Origin: Ariolimax columbianus
Lineage: Eukaryota > Mollusca > Gastropoda > Stylommatophora > Arionidae
NCBI GenBank assembly: GCA_036924085.1
Contig: JAVGWX010000008.1
Coordinates: forward strand, 51,578,814-51,642,813
DNA length: 64,000 nt
Reading direction: 5' to 3'
The translations under genes were made by a program, and so were the position numbers. This document shows positions 55,330-64,000 of this stretch, one piece after another. How positions within the stretch are numbered: the stretch's first letter is position 1; every line of letters starts with the position of its first letter. The notes under the pieces are model-generated. The model saw nothing but the letters and a program-made list of their open reading frames with translations, did not search any database and was not told the DNA's origin.

Positions 55330-57130
55330 AGATGAAAATGGAACAAGAAGTTCCACAAGGGAGAATACTCTCATCCATGCTGTTCCTCATATACATCAAT
55401 GATATAATCACAGATCTCCCTAAACCAATACACATTGCACTATATGCAGATGACTAGGAACAATGGACATACGAAGAGTCTACACCTGTAGCTAGAAACC
55501 AATTCAAAGAGGCCCTAAATAAAATAGAGATATGGACAAAAAATAACAAATCGCTATAAACAAAACCAAAACCACGTACACAATCTTCTCCCTATCTCAC
55601 AAACCCGAAGAAGCGATCCTAAAAGTAAATGACTAGACTCTCCTCCTTGGCTAAGTCCAACTTATTTGGGAATAACAATGGGCCCAAGGTTGACATGGAC
55701 AAATATGATAAAAAAGACACCAACAAAGCTAAGAACAGAATGGCCCAAATGAGAAAGATATTAGACAATATGGAGAGATGACACTGCCACGCTAAAGACA
55801 CTGTACACAGGCTATGTAAGACCAGTACTAGAATACAGGATATCAGCCTGGTCCACTGCAACAAAGAATAACTTTCACAAAATTAATACAACCCAAAACC
55901 AATGTATATGTGTCATCACTGGAGTTATGAGAACAACACCAATAAATGCAATGGAAATCGAAAGAATGGAGACGCACAGAGATAAAAATAAACACTACAG
56001 CAGGGAGAGAAGTTCAAACGAATGTCTGATCACCCAATATATGACAGGATAGATCGCATGGGAAGAGGGAGAGTAAAGAGAAACCAATTTATATATTTTT
56101 TTTAAAGAACTTGCAAGAAAGGACCAAATCATAAGCCAGGCAGTGATTAGAAATCTGAAACAAACATCTCAAATTCCACCAGGGAAAAAAGCCAAGTCCC
56201 CTGAGATGGTAGAAACCATTGAGGGAATAAGAAAAAATGAAACTCATACAGATTTAGAAAGGACATTTATTACGGAAGAATATCTTAGGAAAGTATACCC
56301 ACCAGAAACATGGATTCACGTATGAACAGATGGATCATTTAACAAGGCCACATTCAATGGAGGTGGAGGGGTCTATTACAGACTAAGGAATGGAGATGAA
56401 ACAATTCCAGTATTAACAACGGGAACATATTCCAAAAAACTTCCGTGCAGAAGCAAAGGCACTGACGGCCGCAGCTGAGCTTGTAATACAAGATAAAGAT
56501 ATTCACCAAGAAAACATAGTATTCCTGACTGATGCCGCGTCAGTGTTAGCAGCGCTACGACAACACAACCATGAATATCCCGAACAATGTATGTTCTCCC
56601 TAACACACCTCTCAGCAGAACACCCAAGGTTGGTCATACAGTGGATCCCATCTAACTGCAATATTGAAGGCAATGAAGCTGCAAACAAACTAGCAAAGTG
56701 TCGAGGAGCATCCCCACAAACAGACCTGAGCATCACATATAATGAGACCAAGACCAAAATTAAAGTCAACTTCAAGGGGAAATGAGCCGATCAACATCCC
56801 GACTTCCGAAAAGAAGACAGCTACTTTAACAACTAGAGAAGAGCAAGCCATTATCTTCAAATTGAGAACTAGGCATAACAGACTCAAGGGTCATCTTTAC
56901 AACAAAATGAGGATTGGGACAAATGACAAATGTCCATGTGCCGAGCATACTATGACCGTGGAACACATCCTACAATGTTGTACGCTCACGCAGAAAAAGA
57001 GAGAACAAAACTGGCCTTGTGAGACAAATATGAGACAAAAGCTGAATGGAGATACAATAACCTTATAAACGGTGTCCTTTGTAAAGGAAACCAGGACCTT
57101 GATATGAGGATGAACGAAGAAGAAGAAGAA
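55330..57130 (+). mobile_element. RNase H LINE (family B) nested in mariner, with TSD
   Basis: Flanked by a diverged 15-bp duplication: CCATTTGCTGCAATA (55315-55329) and CCACTTGCTACGATA (57131-57145). It starts in RT (VPQGRILSSMLFLIYINDII, LYADD), passes an RNase H domain with frameshifts (56550-56785: HPRLVIQWIPSNCNIEGNEA, ANKLAKCRGA) and ends with TREEQAIIFKLRTRHNRLKG, CPCAEHTMTVEHILQCC and a GAAGAAGAAGAAG tail. Many stops indicate age. Confidence 0.9.
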
Positions 57131-57760
57131 CCACTTGCTACGATACGAAAAGGAGGTTGATTCCCGTCTTTTGCGCATAGTGGCAAGTGATGAATCGTGG
57201 TGCCACCACTTTGAGCTGAGCAAGTAGTAGAACTGCTAACATGCCATGGAAACATCCCGGAAAATTCAAAAATCCAAGCCTCACATTTCCTCTGGAAAGG
57301 TTATGCTGAAAATGTTTTTTGACCTTGAGGGACTATTGTTGGTAGACTTTAAAGAATCTGACATGAACATCAATGCCATCCGCTACAATGACACACTAGA
57401 CAAGCTGCATATGGCAATCAAGAATAAACCACCCGGCATGCTTTCGCGTGGTGTGGTTCTGTTACACGACAGTGCGCGTCCACATGTCGCGAACGTTTTT
57501 CAGAAAGCGTAAGCACAGAAAAGGTGGGAAGTACTGCCACGCCCATCCTATAGCCCCGATATCTTCCCTTGTGACTTCCGTTTGTTCGGTTCCTTAAAAC
57601 AATTTCCTAGGAGACAAAGATTCGACTCCGATGCAGACGTCATGGCCTCGATGACCAAGTGGTTCAAAGAGCAACCAAAGTCATTTTTTTCTGACGGCAT
57701 ACGCCGTCTATTCAAGCAGTGGAATGCGTGTCTAAATGCCTATGGCGACTTTTTCTAACT
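57131..57760 (+). pseudogene. Mariner transposase, catalytic C-terminal part
   Basis: After the LINE: YEKEVDSRLLRIVASDESWC (catalytic Asp) and HHFELSK, then stops and frameshifts, GKVMLKMFFDLEGLLLVDFK, RGVVLLHDSARPHVANVFQK (second catalytic Asp, HDSARPH), SYSPDIFPCDFRLFGSLKQF (third Asp region, SPDxxPxDF; mariner has a DDD triad), KEQPKSFFSDGIRRLFKQWN, LNAYGDFF. The same family as fragments at 4833 and 12310. Confidence 0.88.
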
Positions 57761-57764
57761 AACC

Positions 57765-58205
57765 CTGTGGCATGTTTTCTTCATAACAATCATCTTGATC
57801 TTGATCTTGATGACCTGTTCCTCAGGGTAGCTGTGTGTCGCAACTTCACTCCAGCGTACCCTGTCTTGAGCCACGGAAGTCCAGTGCGTGGTAAGTGCTA
57901 CTCTATAGGCATCTCGGATGTTGTAGCGTACGAATTGGATGTCTTCCCCGCGGTCTCTTCTTGCCCCGGGGATACCAGACGTCTGTCGCTGTGCTCTATC
58001 GACCATCGTTTCGTCGCAACATGTGACTTGCCCATCTATTTTTTGCCTTTTTCTGCATTAGTTTCAGTGTCTCGGCACCGAAGCACATCACAGGGAGTAC
58101 AGTGGAATTGAAAAGGGAGGCTCGTAATGTCTTGGTCCTAACAACCGTCCACACCGTGTTAATAAACGAGAAGGCTGCCCAACCAGCACGGCGACGTCTT
58201 GTCAG
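57765..58205 (-). mobile_element. RTE-like LINE 3' fragment nested in mariner
   Basis: Minus strand: RRRRAGWAAFSFINTVWTVV, LRASLFNSTVLPVMCFGAET, a stop region, then WTSVAQDRVRWSEVATHSYP, EEQ and an ATCAAGATCAAGATCAAGAT tail. RRRRA.WAAF, LFNSTVLPAL.Y..ETW and AQDR..W define an RTE-like C-terminus. The tail is a 6-bp repeat. Confidence 0.8.
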
Positions 58206-58424
58206 CTAAGGTTCCAGATTATTCTCCCTATTGAGAAGACGTCCAAGATATTTGTTATATTCATAACAATTGCTATATTTAATTCTGTCACACCAGATGA
58301 TGAAACTTTCATATGTTTGTAGTGAATCTACTGGGTCTGGTTTCAGTTGAACACGCCTCGTTAATATAAGTATATACAATGTACATATATTTAAAATGGC
58401 CATCCATATTAAAGGAAACAACAT

Positions 58425-59080
58425 GTGAACTTAACGTGGGCTGATTACCAAATCGGCCATAGTATGTTCCGTGAAAATTTCAGTTCACTATGTCTTTCCG
58501 TTCGTGAGGTAGAGCTTCTTCAAACAAATATGTTCTTCTTAGATCCTTTGTCAGTGACCTTTACATCTTTAAGTGCAGTAGCAAGGCCACTGAACTTTGC
58601 CCTTGTTCTGCAGAAACTATACGTACGAGGTTTCAGCTCTGATGCATGAATGCAACTTCAACATTGCTTCGTTAAGCTGTCTTATTTTGGCTTCACTTTC
58701 GTCCTCACACTTGGGTAAATGCTTTGACGTTTCTGGGTTCTGCATCATCAGCGAACACATCTTGGGACATGGTTTTGACTAGCGGACTAAACCAAGTCTT
58801 GGTAGCTGAGGGTATGTCATCTCAGCAAAATAGGTATGTCCACCAAGGCATGTGAATCTGGCCTCGATGAATTGCCTGTAACAGACAAGAAGCATGTCAA
58901 ACTGCCAAAAAGACGGGGCCAGCAGACCTTGCAGAATTCTAAGAGCAAGGCGAGACATGAAAGAAGCCCTGGTCATCTTCTGCATCAGGACCCTTTACTA
59001 GCCGTGTCAACACTGTCTTGCTGCTAGACCATGACGGGCCGGGACAGAGAGTGAGATTGACTTTGCGTAAATCTGGCAAA
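58425..59080. other. Unassigned sequence
   Basis: No recognisable element. Short frames on both strands (e.g. 58985-58779 minus) show no domain. Confidence 0.35.
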
Positions 59081-59084
59081 GATG

Positions 59085-60995
59085 GCGCCATAAATGGCTG
59101 CGAGTCTACATTTCTCTACTGTTTTGGATCATTATGGATGCCGCCAGACCACGGATTTGCCTGGAATTCACGCTAGTCGACGACTTACACTTGTGTTCAC
59201 GGAAAAGTGGTGTTGTTTTCTGTCTGGACTTGTTATTTCGTTCTTTTTTTGTGATTTCTACTTTAACCTGGTCTGGACGCCGGCTGAATGGCACTACGCT
59301 TATACTTGTGTCGTATTTCACGGGTTAGTTCTGCCGTTTCACCTTTTTCACGAATTTGGCGTGTGGGAATTTTAGATGCTACTATGATGAGCTGAAAACA
59401 GCTGGGGAGAGATGCCAGACTCACTCACACGCTGAGTGTTGTCCATACGACCTCTTGTGGTTATCGAAAAGGCACGACAAACTGCGTTAGATGCCATCCC
59501 ACCTTTCTACCCTGCGGGTTACATGTTTACGGAAAGGCTTCGGTGGTAACCCTGGGGCAAAATCTGCATCCTATGCTATCTCCAGTCGTCTCGATGAATG
59601 TCTTGCCACTGGTAAAAGGTAGCTTAGGCTCTGTGAGTGAGGTTGACAAAAAGCACAGTTTCTTCCTCACTTTAATCCAAATCACCGCGCAAGTCACCCA
59701 TTTCAGCGGACACAGCAAGAGCTACGACTGTCCACACGGCTGAGCAAAGAGAGTGGTCTTCACCACTTGTGATGGACAACTATTATAAATCTCCTTAACT
59801 TTAATCAAATTCTCGCGCCACTCACGACATCCACCGCAACCCATACACGTCATTCAAAAGTTCTGTGACGATGGACCAGCGGCGAAGCAGCAGGTGAGGA
59901 TACACTGGAAAGTGTAGTCGCAGACCTGCACACATGCGGGTCAGGCCATATGGTCGTCTTTCACTGACGAGACAGCAATGGAGACCGCAAACCCCTGAGC
60001 GTCTGAGCAACCCTCTCTAAGACAGCACTGATCACCTCTGTAACATGAGAAGCGGCTAGAAAAAAGTGCTCTAAACATTGCCTGCTTCACTGCATCATGA
60101 TCAGCATGCCGTGGCTGGAGGGACTCCCACTATAATACGGTCGAAATACAAATAAGTTATGGGTAGTGTCTATTACATTTGCCACATGGATTGTCGCCTT
60201 GAGCGATACACGATTGGCAGAGGATAGACAACTCTCAGAAGATGATGTTGGCTACATTTTCTTCTGGAGCGGCCCCAACCATCAAGAACAACTTGAGACT
60301 GGTCTTGGATTTGCAATCAAGTCCGCCTTTGTACAGCAAAAGGAATCAACGATCGCCTCGTTACAATGCAACTTCCTCTGATAGGAGAACACCAGGCCAT
60401 ACATTATTAATGCCTACACACCAAAGCATACACACTAATGCCTACACACCAATGTCAATGCCTACACACCAATGACTACACACCAAAGCCTACACACCAA
60501 TACATACACACCAATGCCTACACACCAATGACTACACACCAAAGCATACACACTAATGCCTACACACCAATGTCAATGCCTACACACCAATGACTACACA
60601 CCAATGCCTACACACCAATGCCTACACACCAATGACTACACACCAATGCCTACACACCAATGCCTACACACCAATGCCTACACACAAATGCCAATGCCTA
60701 CACACCAATGACTACACACCAATGCCTATTCACCAAAGCATACACACCAAAGCCTACACACCAATGACTACACACCAATGCCTATACACCAAAGCCTACA
60801 CACCAAAGCCTACACACCAATGCCTAAGCCCCAACGTTGACAAATTAAGATGCAGGCAAAGACAGGTTATCTGACGATCTCGAGTCACTTTTCGCTTTGG
60901 TCCCCCCATCTGACAAACTGATTGTGCTAGAAGTTGTCGCAGATCCCACTGAGTGGGATGGCACCATTGCTCGAAATGGCATAGGTAAATGTAAT
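59085..60995 (+). mobile_element. LINE 5' half with an endonuclease interrupted by a minisatellite
   Basis: The 5' region (paralogous to 23135-23550) leads into an APE-type endonuclease: WIVALSDTRLAEDRQLSEDD and VGYIFFWSGPNHQEQLETGL then GFAIKSAFVQ (60172-60381). After a frameshift it reaches NAYTP near 60410. There a 14-bp minisatellite begins and runs to 60831. The endonuclease frame then resumes at 60875-60993 with ESLFALVPPSDKLIVLEVVA (usual family sequence L.GDFNA), EWDGTIARNGIGKCN. The copy stops at a CA/CT microsatellite. Confidence 0.82.
60407..60831. repeat. 14-bp minisatellite inside LINE endonuclease sequence
   Basis: About 30 units of AATG(C/A)CTACACACC with AAAGC variants. The unit equals the LINE codons for N-A-Y-T-P, found at the left edge of the array. 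Confidence 0.95.
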
Positions 60996-61019
60996 ACACA
61001 CACACACACACACACACAA

Positions 61020-61072
<53 letters not shown>
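60993..61072. repeat. (CA)n and (CT)n microsatellite
   Basis: ACACACAC (about 13 units) then CTCTCT (about 25 units), at the broken end of the LINE. Confidence 0.97.
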
Positions 61073-61195
61073 GTGAGGCCGAGAAATTCATGAGATTTAA
61101 AAAATTATTTTAATACTCAACCAGAAGATTATCCGATTAGTTTGTTTGATGGCAATTAGGTAAACCATTTCAGTTTTCGATTTTCAGATCATGAA
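61073..61195. other. Unassigned sequence
   Basis: Nothing recognised between the microsatellite and the short duplication. Confidence 0.4.
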
Positions 61196-61199
61196 TGTA

Positions 61200-61282
61200 G
61201 CATTACCAGATACGAATTCTACAAACTGTAAAGGGCGCTATTACCAGATACGACTTCTACACATTGTAAAGGGCGCTGTCCA
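61200..61282. repeat. 41-bp direct duplication
   Basis: ATTACCAGATACGA(A/C)TTCTACA followed by (A/T)TGTAAAGGGCGCT occurs twice in tandem. Confidence 0.85.
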
Positions 61283-61739
61283 AAACTGGAATTTGTGAAG
61301 TGAAAACTGGCGTTCAGTGAAGAAGAATAGATGAAAATAACATGTTTTCTACAAAACGAAATTGTACGAAACTAAGCTATTTTCAAACAAAGGCTACAAT
61401 TTTAGTGGACAGGCTTATTTTGATTAAAAAAATAGACCAAATGTTGAATGTCGTAAACGCGCTTTCTCACCGATACCACTATCATTGCAGATAACGAGTT
61501 TGTGCTGTCGTTCGTAAACACATCGTTCTCAACGTTATATTGATCGTCAGATAAGCCCTATCTTAACAAACACACTTCAGTTAAAACATGTTATAAGAAA
61601 CGTCGGTCAGCTGAGTTGACTGAGCCTAACAAAGAGTCACGGGTTTCCATAGCGTTACTTCTTTATTCTTTCTTCTTTATGCTAGTAACCAACATCATCA
61701 CACATGGGACATTCCCATAAGCGCTCCGTTCTCCGTCCA

Positions 61740-61870
61740 AGCAGTCAGCCAAGCGTATAAATACTCAGTAGGTGTTGATTTCGTGTTCTTCTGATCTTTC
61801 TAGACAGAACACACTTTCTCTCTTCTCCCCTAGTCACTGCCAAATCTAGCGTTACTTCACAGAACATAAA
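61740..61870 (+). promoter_or_regulatory. Candidate TATA promoter and noncoding first exon
   Basis: GCGTATAAATACTCAG (TATA box near 61757) is followed about 30-50 bp later by pyrimidine-rich TTCTGATCTTTCT. Downstream, a CT-rich stretch ends CATAAA|GTGAGT, a consensus-like donor at about 61869. The arrangement fits a promoter, 5' UTR exon and donor, but an LTR-like or chance origin cannot be excluded. No coding exon follows in the window. Confidence 0.28.
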
Positions 61871-61944
61871 GTGAGTTTAATATTTTTCACGGATGAAAAA
61901 CTTTTTACTTTTGCTCGGCCTACCAATTACGCAGAAGAGAAGAA

Positions 61945-62095
61945 CATGGAACATGTTCATGGAACATACCTAGGAATAGCTTTGGACAGTAGACGAATGT
62001 GAAACGATCAAACTCACAGTGTTAACAAAAAACTCGTGAGGCATTGATTCATTAAAATACTTGCGGGAACTATATTGTGTGTATATCATCAAATA
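61945..62095 (+). mobile_element. LINE reverse-transcriptase C-terminal relic
   Basis: The plus strand reads HVHGTYLGIALDSRRM, then NDQTHSVNKKLVRH and IKILAGTI, matching the F-L-G-V-x-L-D-S-R-L-x-W ... RL.L.KKLAGT block after the RT core of Jockey/I-type LINEs. Two stops. Short relic. Confidence 0.55.
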
Positions 62096-62224
62096 CTGAA
62101 AGTGTTGTACCAAAGAAATTCAAGATAAACATTCTAATATGAAATGTCAAATGAAGGAAAAAAAGTCAAAATTCAAAGGTAGGCAGATCAACACTAGTAA
62201 TAGAGAAATTGTAAAACAACAAAG

Positions 62225-62885
62225 CTACAACATATGACTAACAGAAGAGATTACATAATACTGCAACAAATGATAACTTAACAGAAGAGATTACACAGTA
62301 CTACAGCTTATAACTAACAGAAGAGATTACACAGTACTACAGCTTATAACTAACAGAAGAGATTACACAGTACTACAGCTTATAACTAACAGAAGAGATT
62401 ACACAGTACTACAGCTTATAACTAACACAAGAGATTACACAGTACTACAGCTTATAACTAACAGAAGAGATTACACAGTACTACAGCTTATAACTAACAG
62501 AAGAGATTACACAGTACTACAGCTTATAACTAACACAAGAGATTACACAGTACTACAGCTTATAACTAACAGAAGAGATTACACAGTACTACAGCTTATA
62601 ACTAACAGAAGAGATTACACAGTACTACAGCTTAAAACTAACACAAGAGATTACACAGTACTACAGCTTATAACTAACAGAAGAGATTACACAGTAATAC
62701 ATCTTATAACTACCAGAAAAGATTACACAGTACTACAGCTTATAACTAACAGAAGGGATTACACAGTACTACAGCTTATAACTAACAGAAGAGATTACAC
62801 AGTACTACAGCTTATAACTAACAGAAGAGATTACACAGTACTACAACATATGATTAACAGAAGAGATTACAGAGTACTACAACAC
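62225..62885. repeat. 36-bp minisatellite, about 18 copies
   Basis: Units GATTACACAGTACTACAGCT then TATAACTAACAGAAGA. The edges carry variants (AACATATGA). Some units have ACACAAGA instead of ACAGAAGA in a roughly every-third pattern. Confidence 0.97.
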
Positions 62886-63059
62886 GTAGATATATTCAAA
62901 CGACTTTCAAAGATTCCAGTGACTTAAAGGCTGAAATGATATGGTCGAGGCAGACGCCAAAGAAGCTACTTTGCACAAAAAGCAGAACAGCTGTCCTCAT
63001 CCATGACATCCCTAGTCATTCGAAGCAGATTTTCATCATGAAAGAAAAAACAAACTATT

Positions 63060-63430
63060 CACAGAACTGATAGACAATATACCAGAAAGGATGAAGTAAG
63101 GAGTCCACACCAACCCCTATGCAGGTCCAACCTCTGGCGTAGGCTGGATGTAGCCAGCAGGAGGATTTCCTGCTTAGCGGACTAGGCTCGAACAGCTTAT
63201 TACTCCGCTGCGTTTTGATAAGTGCCTCGGAGGGTGGCTAACCGATTTGCGAGTCCACCTTAATAGACTCAAACACTAAAGCAAAGTAGATCCGCAGCTT
63301 GTTAGCTGCCATCTATGCTACTTTTAACGAGCCACCTAGCCATGGGTGGTGTTATGCCATGTCACACAATTAGTCGCCTCTTATGACATGCTCTCTGTGA
63401 GGCAGTGCTATTATTTATGTTATTGTTTGT
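63060..63430. mobile_element. Possible SINE body with conserved core
   Basis: The text AGTCGCCTCTTATGACATGC (complement GCATGTCATAAGAGGCGACT) resembles the GTCGTAAGAGGCGACTAA core that I recall from molluscan SINEs. The surrounding CCCCTATGCAGGTCCAACCT and GATTTCCTGCTTAGCGGAC segment is unassigned. Boundaries unknown. Confidence 0.35.
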
Positions 63431-63439
63431 GTATACCAA

Positions 63440-64000
63440 GACCCCGGTGGACCACTCGGTTAGTCCAAACACACGTCAGTTAGTTCATCTCGTGACCTCT
63501 TGAGATCGTTGGGGCACCCCTACTGACATCTCCACAATCCTGTCCCATCCCTCTCTGTCTGCTGTTACTTTCTGTGCCTCCTGGGGTCATAGGTTACTCC
63601 ATTCAATGATGTTATCTTTCCATGGTTTTTTCTATGCCTTGGCTTGCTCTGTGCTGTGCCATGAAGTAAAGTCCATTGGATCTCTAGACGTGGACATACC
63701 AAGTCAGCTTTCGCCTTTTGATCGCTGTGAGGTGGTCGTCGTACAGCCCAATTGTTTTCTCGATTCTAGGACGTACTTCATCATTTCGGATACGGTTTTT
63801 GTAGGTGATGTTTAGGAGCCTTCTAAAACATTTAATCTTTATGGCCTGGATTCTTCTCTGGAGGTTTGCTGTGACGGTTGATGTTTCACAGACGTAAGGG
63901 AATATCGAAAGAACCAGTCAGCGCATTAGTCTGACCTTTATGGCGAATGAGAGTCGTTTATTTTTCCATATATATTTGAATCGTATAAGCGCTACTGCTG
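63440..64000 (-). mobile_element. LINE C-terminal fragment, runs off the window
   Basis: Reading leftward from 64000: LSFAIKVRLMR, LSIFPYVCETSTVTANLQRR, IQAIKIKCFRRLLNITYKNR, IRNDEVRPRIEKTIGLYDDH, LTAIKRRKLTWYVHV, then RGAPTISR near 63500. Same family as 17060-17860 (order SSK.RLMRSLV.SIFLYACE, QRRIQ, CYRK.L.I.YKD, KRRKL.W.GHV). Stops and frameshifts. Confidence 0.85.

Larger units (their letters stand above)
54719..58361 (+). mobile_element. Mariner transposon containing two nested LINEs
   Basis: Left end ACGAGGCGTGTTCAAATG, right end (inverted) ACGAGGCGTGTTCAACTG at 58347-58361, followed by TA at 58362. The left TA is not preserved (CA microsatellite). Transposase coding starts at 54881 and is interrupted at 55330 by LINE family B (to 57130), then resumes to about 57755. 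A second, minus-strand RTE fragment lies between the transposase end and the right terminus (57765-58205). Removing both leaves an element of about 1.4 kb, normal for mariner. Confidence 0.9.

Noticed and set aside
52440..58361. A conventional multi-exon gene across this span
   Set aside because: Beyond the exon at 52077-52404 all long frames match LINE or mariner proteins.

Overview
The window is eukaryotic nuclear DNA and very repeat-rich. It holds dozens of 5'-truncated non-LTR retrotransposons (CR1-like, RTE-like and RNase H-bearing I-like families), tRNA-derived SINEs, mariner, piggyBac and hAT DNA transposons, many minisatellites, and spliced exons with GT-AG (one GC-AG) junctions. From remembered repeat families (SINEs, CR1 LINEs with GTTAA tails, RTEs with ATG-type tails) a lophotrochozoan, most likely a gastropod mollusc, is the best guess. 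This is inference, not a database result. No rRNA, true tRNA, CRISPR array or prokaryotic operon was seen.

Host genes. On the minus strand, six exons (20897-20864, 14732-14668, 7692-7378, 3901-3208, 2448-2307 and about 205-49) join in phase. They give a roughly 468-residue lysine-rich nuclear protein with start and stop codons. Its N-terminus, an internal GLKMK motif and its C-terminus resemble vertebrate HMGXB4, but no HMG box is visible. Its introns hold a TTAA-flanked piggyBac (9873-12113), a TSD-flanked hAT (7969-8676), mariner fragments, SINEs and a 5'-truncated CR1 LINE (18455-20590). On the plus strand, 52077-52404 looks like the first coding exon of a type II membrane protein ending in a consensus donor. 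A possible TATA promoter lies near 61.76 kb.

Layout. 0-21 kb: the HMGXB4-like gene with transposon-filled introns. 21-28 kb: stacked LINE fragments. 28.5-29.3 kb: a 9-bp minisatellite. 29.5-34.9 kb: nested LINEs, including an RTE inside another LINE. 34.9-36 kb: a 24-bp satellite that appears to have grown from an RTE 3' tail. 36-47 kb: relics and minisatellites. 47.2-51.2 kb: a SINE followed by the most intact CR1 element and its GTTAA tail array. 52-54 kb: the membrane-protein exon, then a minus-strand LINE. 54.7-58.4 kb: a mariner element carrying two nested LINEs. 59-61 kb: the 5' part of a LINE whose endonuclease coding sequence contains a 14-bp minisatellite. 61-64 kb: a promoter candidate, a 36-bp minisatellite and a minus-strand LINE running off the edge.

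No new defence or biosynthetic system was found. The notable content is transposon biology: satellites apparently born from LINE sequence, a GAA-tailed LINE family that may share its tail with a SINE, and datable nested insertions.
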